DNA of 49,291 nucleotides from Paenibacillus sp. J23TS9. Lineage in GTDB: Bacteria; Bacillota; Bacilli; Paenibacillales; Paenibacillaceae. The notes below the pieces were generated by a model. It did not search any database and was not told the origin of the DNA. It saw only the letters and a list, made by a program, of their open reading frames with translations. The stretch is from positions 1-49,291 of the forward strand of contig NZ_BOSG01000011.1 in the NCBI RefSeq assembly GCF_018403225.1, given 5' to 3'. The position numbers and the translations under genes were made by a program. Shown here piece by piece: positions 44,454 through 49,291 of this stretch (position 1 is the stretch's first letter; each line of letters begins with the position of its first letter).

Positions 44454-45848
44454 TTAAAAAAGATTTTTAATCCCGTTAAACAGGTCGCCAAACATGTCTT
44501 TGATTGCACGGAAGAACAAACGGAACCAGCCGCCCTTTTCCACTTCCTCGGAAGTGACCAGGTTCACCGTTTTGGTCTGTGCCTTATCGATGCCTTCGGC
44601 TTTATAGGTGTAGGTAATCGTACCGACCTTGGTGCCTTTTTTGATTGGCGCTACAAGGCCGTCCGCTTTATCCAGCTTGGTTGTGAACTTAACGCCTTTG
44701 GCTTCTGCGCCTTTAGGTACGATAAAGCTGATATCACCGTCGGTCACAACGCCAACGCTGGTCTCAACGCCCTTTTTGACAGGAACGGAATCCAGACCTT
44801 CCACTTTGGATTTGCTTGCTACAACCTGTTTAACGTCAAAGTTATCGAAGCCGTAATCGAGAAGTTTCTTGGTTTCCGTAAAACGGTGAGCCTCGGAGTC
44901 GGCCCCCATGACGACGCCGATCAGGCGCACACCGTTACGGACTGCCGTTGATGTGAAACAGTTACCCGCGTTTTGCGTATGCCCTGTCTTTAGACCATCC
45001 AACCCTGGGTAAGCATAAGCTTTGAAATTCTGAATATTCTTGTTGCTTTCCAGCATCCAGTTATAGTTAATAATTGGAGCTTTATCCCGTTCACGGAATT
45101 TATACGATTGAATCGAAGTATATTTGGCATAATCCGGATGGTCGGTAACAATATGCTTGCCCAGAATGGCCGCATCCATTGCCGACATGACATCTTCTTT
45201 ATCGGTGTCCGGCCGGAAGTCTTTCGGCATGTCAGCTCGGTCAAGACCTGTTGCATTAATAAAATAGGCCGTCTTCATACCCATTTCCTGAGCGGTCTTG
45301 TTCATCAGCTTCACAAACTCCTGCTCGGTTCCCGATACCTTCTCGGCCAGTGCAACCGTTGCGTCGTTTGCGGAACCAACAGCCATCGCTATGTACAGTT
45401 CCTCTACGGTATGTACGTCCCCTTCAGCAAGAAAAATACGCGAGCCGATGGTTTCTTCGGAGTTTTTGCCTACGGTGACCTGATCCGTCCATTTCAGCTT
45501 CCCCTGCTTGATCTGTTCGGCGACGATGTACTCCGTCATCATTTTGGTCATGCTTGCCGGAGGCAGTGGCTCATCCGCATTCATGGCATAGAGAATTTGA
45601 CCCGTTGTCGGCTCGATTAATACCGCGGACTTCAGGTTCAGTTCAGGCTTTTGAATGCTGCTTGCAGTGCTTGTCGCGGTGCTGGTTGCAGCAGTGCTTG
45701 CCGGAGCAGCGAATACCATGGCCGCAGGCAATGCGGACAAACATAACATATTCAATAGCATAACCGAAGCTACGCTCTTTTTAACGAGATGACGTTTGTG
45801 TTTTTGTTGTCCCGCCTTCCGGCTTGGACGATTCCAATGCTTACTCAA
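44454..45848 (-). CDS. dacA: D-alanyl-D-alanine carboxypeptidase, PBP5 type
   Basis: A 464-residue low-molecular-weight penicillin-binding protein. Signal peptide (about 22-48), a Ser/Thr/Ala linker, then the peptidase domain with S99-MTK102, SAN (159-161) and KTG (287-289), a C-terminal PBP5-type beta domain and an amphipathic membrane-binding helix (FRLFFRAIKDMFGDLFNGIKNLF). It trims the terminal D-Ala from pentapeptides and limits cross-linking. Start TTG, with AGAGGGGAG 11 bases upstream. It is between guaB and pdxS as in B. subtilis. Confidence 0.96.
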   Translation of the reverse strand: MSKHWNRPSRKAGQQKHKRHLVKKSVASVMLLNMLCLSALPAAMVFAAPASTAATSTATSTASSIQKPELNLKSAVLIEPTTGQILYAMNADEPLPPASMTKMMTEYIVAEQIKQGKLKWTDQVTVGKNSEETIGSRIFLAEGDVHTVEELYIAMAVGSANDATVALAEKVSGTEQEFVKLMNKTAQEMGMKTAYFINATGLDRADMPKDFRPDTDKEDVMSAMDAAILGKHIVTDHPDYAKYTSIQSYKFRERDKAPIINYNWMLESNKNIQNFKAYAYPGLDGLKTGHTQNAGNCFTSTAVRNGVRLIGVVMGADSEAHRFTETKKLLDYGFDNFDVKQVVASKSKVEGLDSVPVKKGVETSVGVVTDGDISFIVPKGAEAKGVKFTTKLDKADGLVAPIKKGTKVGTITYTYKAEGIDKAQTKTVNLVTSEEVEKGGWFRLFFRAIKDMFGDLFNGIKNLF

Positions 45849-45915
45849 TGAATGTATAACTCCCCTCTTGCCTAACTTAAATTCTTACTTGTTCTATTCT
45901 ATCACAGGGGATAAA

Positions 45916-45956
45916 GCAAAAAAAGACAGACAGGGCGAAATTCGACCTGTCTGTAC
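45916..45956 (-). terminator. Terminator after guaB
   Basis: The minus-strand stem ACAGACAGG/CCTGTCTGT, with inner CGAA/TTCG, is followed by TTTTTTT. Confidence 0.92.
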
Positions 45957-45992
45957 AAGAAGATGTTGGATTTATGCAAACATCCTTCTGAA

Positions 45993-47465
<1,473 letters not shown>

Positions 47466-47544
47466 TCATTTATCATGTATTGTATTCGTCAAAACCCTTA
47501 TGCTGCAAGGCTTGAAAATCATTTTCTGAAAATATATTATTGCC

Positions 47545-47574
47545 ATCTTAGCAAAGGCGCTGTGAAGCTGTCAA
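47545..47574 (-). promoter_or_regulatory. Sigma-A promoter of guaB
   Basis: On the minus strand a perfect TTGACA (47569-47574), an 18-base spacer and TAAGAT (47545-47550), about 95 bases before the guaB start. Confidence 0.75.
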
Positions 47575-47655
47575 GGAATTGAGGCTGGTAAAACTAACAG
47601 AACAAGGACCTGTCTAATCCCTGCAAATACATGTCCACTGGTACTAGACAGCTCT

Positions 47656-47690
47656 CAAAAAAAAGACATCCCTTGGTGGGATGTCCAATT
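47656..47690 (-). terminator. Terminator after the SLH protein gene
   Basis: The minus-strand stem GGACATCCC/GGGATGTC with loop ACCAA is followed by TTTTTTTT. Confidence 0.92.
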
Positions 47691-47716
47691 TTCGTAAGTT
47701 TCATTCAAAAATATGA

Positions 47717-49030
47717 TTAGTTCCCTGTTTGAGACTGTACAGCTGCAGACATTTGAGCCGTGTATTCCTCCAGTGTCAAAGCCTTTTTCGCTTCTTCTGG
47801 CAGCTTAATCGATTGCGGCTCATTATACTTGCTGTACCCCATGTTCATCGTCATGTCCATTGATATTTCCGGTGTTTCCTGAGCAGCCGGCATCGTATAG
47901 GACATATTCATGTCGGCTTTATATATACGATGAGTCTCTTCATCAATCCAGTATACAATGTTGGCAGCCACTCCCATATTCTCCACGGCTGCTTGGCCTT
48001 CACTTGGCAGAGAACTCATCATATCACCCACTCCGGTCAAACTTTGCGTATCATTAAGCAGCCCTTTGAGTGAAGGAATTTTACCGTACAATGCCACCTT
48101 CGCATACGATTTGCCCTCAATGGTGTCTTTGCCCAAGTCACGGAAAATAAAATATTTCTGATTCAGGATGCTGATCTGGGTCGCATTTTCTTTTTGGAGC
48201 TTCATGAGCTGATCAAAGGAAGGCATCCCTTTGGACATATTGATCCATTGCTTTTCTCCTGTTCCCATATCAGGGCTTTGCGTAAAGATCCCTTCTGGCA
48301 CCATATACGTTAAAGACTCCATATCACCGGATCCCATAAAATCCTTCATTGTCATCTTTTCCATCATGCCCTGTTTGTCATCCAGATGAATCTGTCCTTC
48401 GACAGCCATCTTCATAGATACAGTGTTTTGTTCATCGCTGTTCTTGTCTTGAAGATCCTTATTAAAACTATTTTGATTCATATCATTGCCTTGAAGACGC
48501 ATATTTAGAGACATTCCGACTTGGGATTCGTAAGAGTGTAAGCTAGCCATCTCCTTCTGCACTGCATCCATCAGCTGAATCGCAGACTGATCATTACGAA
48601 GTATCTTGGCCAAGGAAGACTGTACATCGGAAGCATTTAGGACCTGTTGGGTCTGCCAATCAATACCCATTTCAGATTGTAAACGTTTAATGCTTTCTTC
48701 GTCTTTAAAACCCAATACCCTTCCCAGAACCACAGATGCATCTTTCCCGGTGATCAGCTCGTTTGGACGTATACTTCCGTCCGGGAATCCTTTAATTACT
48801 TTACGTTCCAGCATCGCACTGACAGCATCTTTATAAGGAGAGTCAACCGTTACATCCTTAGGAAGCGGTGTAGAAGATGTCCCTGCAATATTTAAATCAG
48901 AAGTAACCAATTTCAGAAAATCACCGCGAGAAATCCCTTCCGAATCTGCCGCATAGGCGGGTAGAGAAATTCCCATCACCAAAACACCCGTAAGAAGCGC
49001 TGATGCCAAACCTTTTTTATTCTTTTTCAT
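47717..49030 (-). CDS. S-layer-homology protein with DUF6612-like C-terminal domain
   Basis: A 437-residue exported protein: signal peptide (about 1-28, cut near AYA-AD), one clear S-layer homology repeat (about 62-107, SPYKDAVSAMLERKVIKGFPDGSIRPNELITGKDASVVL) and a degenerate copy before it (ISRGDFLKLVTSDLNI), then a large domain rich in M, K and beta strands (SLNMRLQG, VSMKMAVEGQIHLDD, YIFRDLGKDTIEGKSYAKVALYG, ISMDMTMNMGYSKYNEPQSIKLPEEA), similar in style to the lipoprotein at 38844. Two SLH units rather than the usual three suggest weak or no wall anchoring. RBS AGAGAGGGG. Function unknown. Confidence 0.8.
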   Translation of the reverse strand: MKKNKKGLASALLTGVLVMGISLPAYAADSEGISRGDFLKLVTSDLNIAGTSSTPLPKDVTVDSPYKDAVSAMLERKVIKGFPDGSIRPNELITGKDASVVLGRVLGFKDEESIKRLQSEMGIDWQTQQVLNASDVQSSLAKILRNDQSAIQLMDAVQKEMASLHSYESQVGMSLNMRLQGNDMNQNSFNKDLQDKNSDEQNTVSMKMAVEGQIHLDDKQGMMEKMTMKDFMGSGDMESLTYMVPEGIFTQSPDMGTGEKQWINMSKGMPSFDQLMKLQKENATQISILNQKYFIFRDLGKDTIEGKSYAKVALYGKIPSLKGLLNDTQSLTGVGDMMSSLPSEGQAAVENMGVAANIVYWIDEETHRIYKADMNMSYTMPAAQETPEISMDMTMNMGYSKYNEPQSIKLPEEAKKALTLEEYTAQMSAAVQSQTGN

Positions 49031-49125
49031 ATGTACTTTACCCCTCTCTCATGATACATCAGGAATAATTTAACTATAATATATAAGTATACCATGTAAT
49101 TCTATTAAAAAATAATTCTAGAGAA

Positions 49126-49167
49126 CACAAAAAAACCACCGTCGATTGTTATCAACAGTGGTTTTTT
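49126..49167 (-). terminator. Terminator of the right-hand rRNA operon
   Basis: The minus-strand stem AACCACTGTTGAT/ATCGACGGTGGTT, with small mismatches, is followed by TTTTTT, directly after the 5S gene. Confidence 0.92.
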
Positions 49168-49285
49168 GCTTGGCGGCATCCTACTCTCCCAGGACCCTTC
49201 GGTCCAAGTACCATCGGCGCTGGAGGGCTTAACGGTCGTGTTCGGGATGGGTACGCGTGGAACCCCTCCGCCATCGCCACCAAAC
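49168..49285 (-). rRNA. 5S ribosomal RNA
   Basis: A complete 5S gene of about 118 nt on the minus strand: GTTTGGTGGCGATGGCGGAG at the 5' end, CCCATCCCGAACACGACCGTT, GCCGATGGTACTTGGACC and the closing GCCGCCAAGC. The ends pair as TTTGGTGGC/GCCGCCAAG. It is the last gene of an rRNA operon whose 23S and 16S genes lie beyond the right edge. Confidence 0.96.
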
Positions 49286-49291
49286 AGGATT

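Overview
The window comes from a spore-forming Firmicute, most likely Paenibacillus or a close relative. This rests on Spo0F, BofA and a SspP-type spore protein, the low-GC Gram-positive RNA polymerase delta subunit, an S-layer-homology protein, a large Bacillus-type SRP RNA, and gene order close to the replication origin. It is bounded by two co-directional rRNA operons on the minus strand: the first bases of a 16S gene at the left edge and a complete 5S gene at the right edge. In Bacillus subtilis, guaB-dacA-pdxST-serS follows rrnO just beyond gyrA, so oriC probably lies a little to the right; the minus strand would then be co-oriented with the replication fork (inference).

Layout, left to right. 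1-420: 16S start, its leader and two tandem rRNA promoters. 420-3900: bofA, yaaL, recR, ebfC (yaaK), dnaX. 4122-4391: SRP RNA. 4496-13216: rpmE, a radical SAM gene, rho, murA, fbaA, spo0F, pyrG, rpoE, a block that in B. subtilis sits on the other chromosome arm. 13241-14787: a strongly folded leader and an intracellular subtilisin-like protease. 14860-16961: argS and ywiB. 17190-18989: an acetyltransferase and a secreted Asp-box beta-propeller. 19172-25810: speE-speB, pbpG, an EEP-family protein, a 3-methyladenine glycosylase and ywhD. 26014-28847: M1 metallopeptidase plus membrane protein. 28961-30824: two tandem NlpC/P60 genes, each with its own promoter, c-di-AMP riboswitch and terminator. 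30988-32869: small metabolic and hypothetical genes. 33209-34802: motAB. 34891-37904: rluF and a sporulation-type sensor kinase. 38089-38297: a DnaA-box cluster, then tadA. 38844-40949: a lipoprotein and a three-gene operon with sspP. 41110-47450: tRNA-Ser, serS, pdxT, pdxS, dacA, guaB. 47717-49030: an SLH protein. 49168-49285: 5S rRNA.

Most genes are conserved housekeeping: replication and repair (dnaX, recR, ebfC), transcription (rho, rpoE), translation (argS, serS, rpmE, tRNA-Ser, tadA, rluF), wall synthesis and remodelling (murA, pbpG, dacA, NlpC/P60), nucleotides and cofactors (pyrG, guaB, pdxST), polyamines (speE, speB). A sporulation thread recurs: spo0F, bofA, a sporulation-type kinase, a sigma-G/F-like promoter before pbpG, and sspP.

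No CRISPR array, insertion sequence, prophage or defence island is visible. The strongest unexplained signals are the duplicated riboswitch-hydrolase cassettes, the folded leader that buries the ribosome binding site of the subtilase gene, the DnaA-box cluster between a sporulation-type kinase and tadA, an uncharacterised radical SAM gene between rho and rpmE, and a small spore operon containing genes of unknown function. Every statement rests on reading the sequence; no database search or folding program was run.
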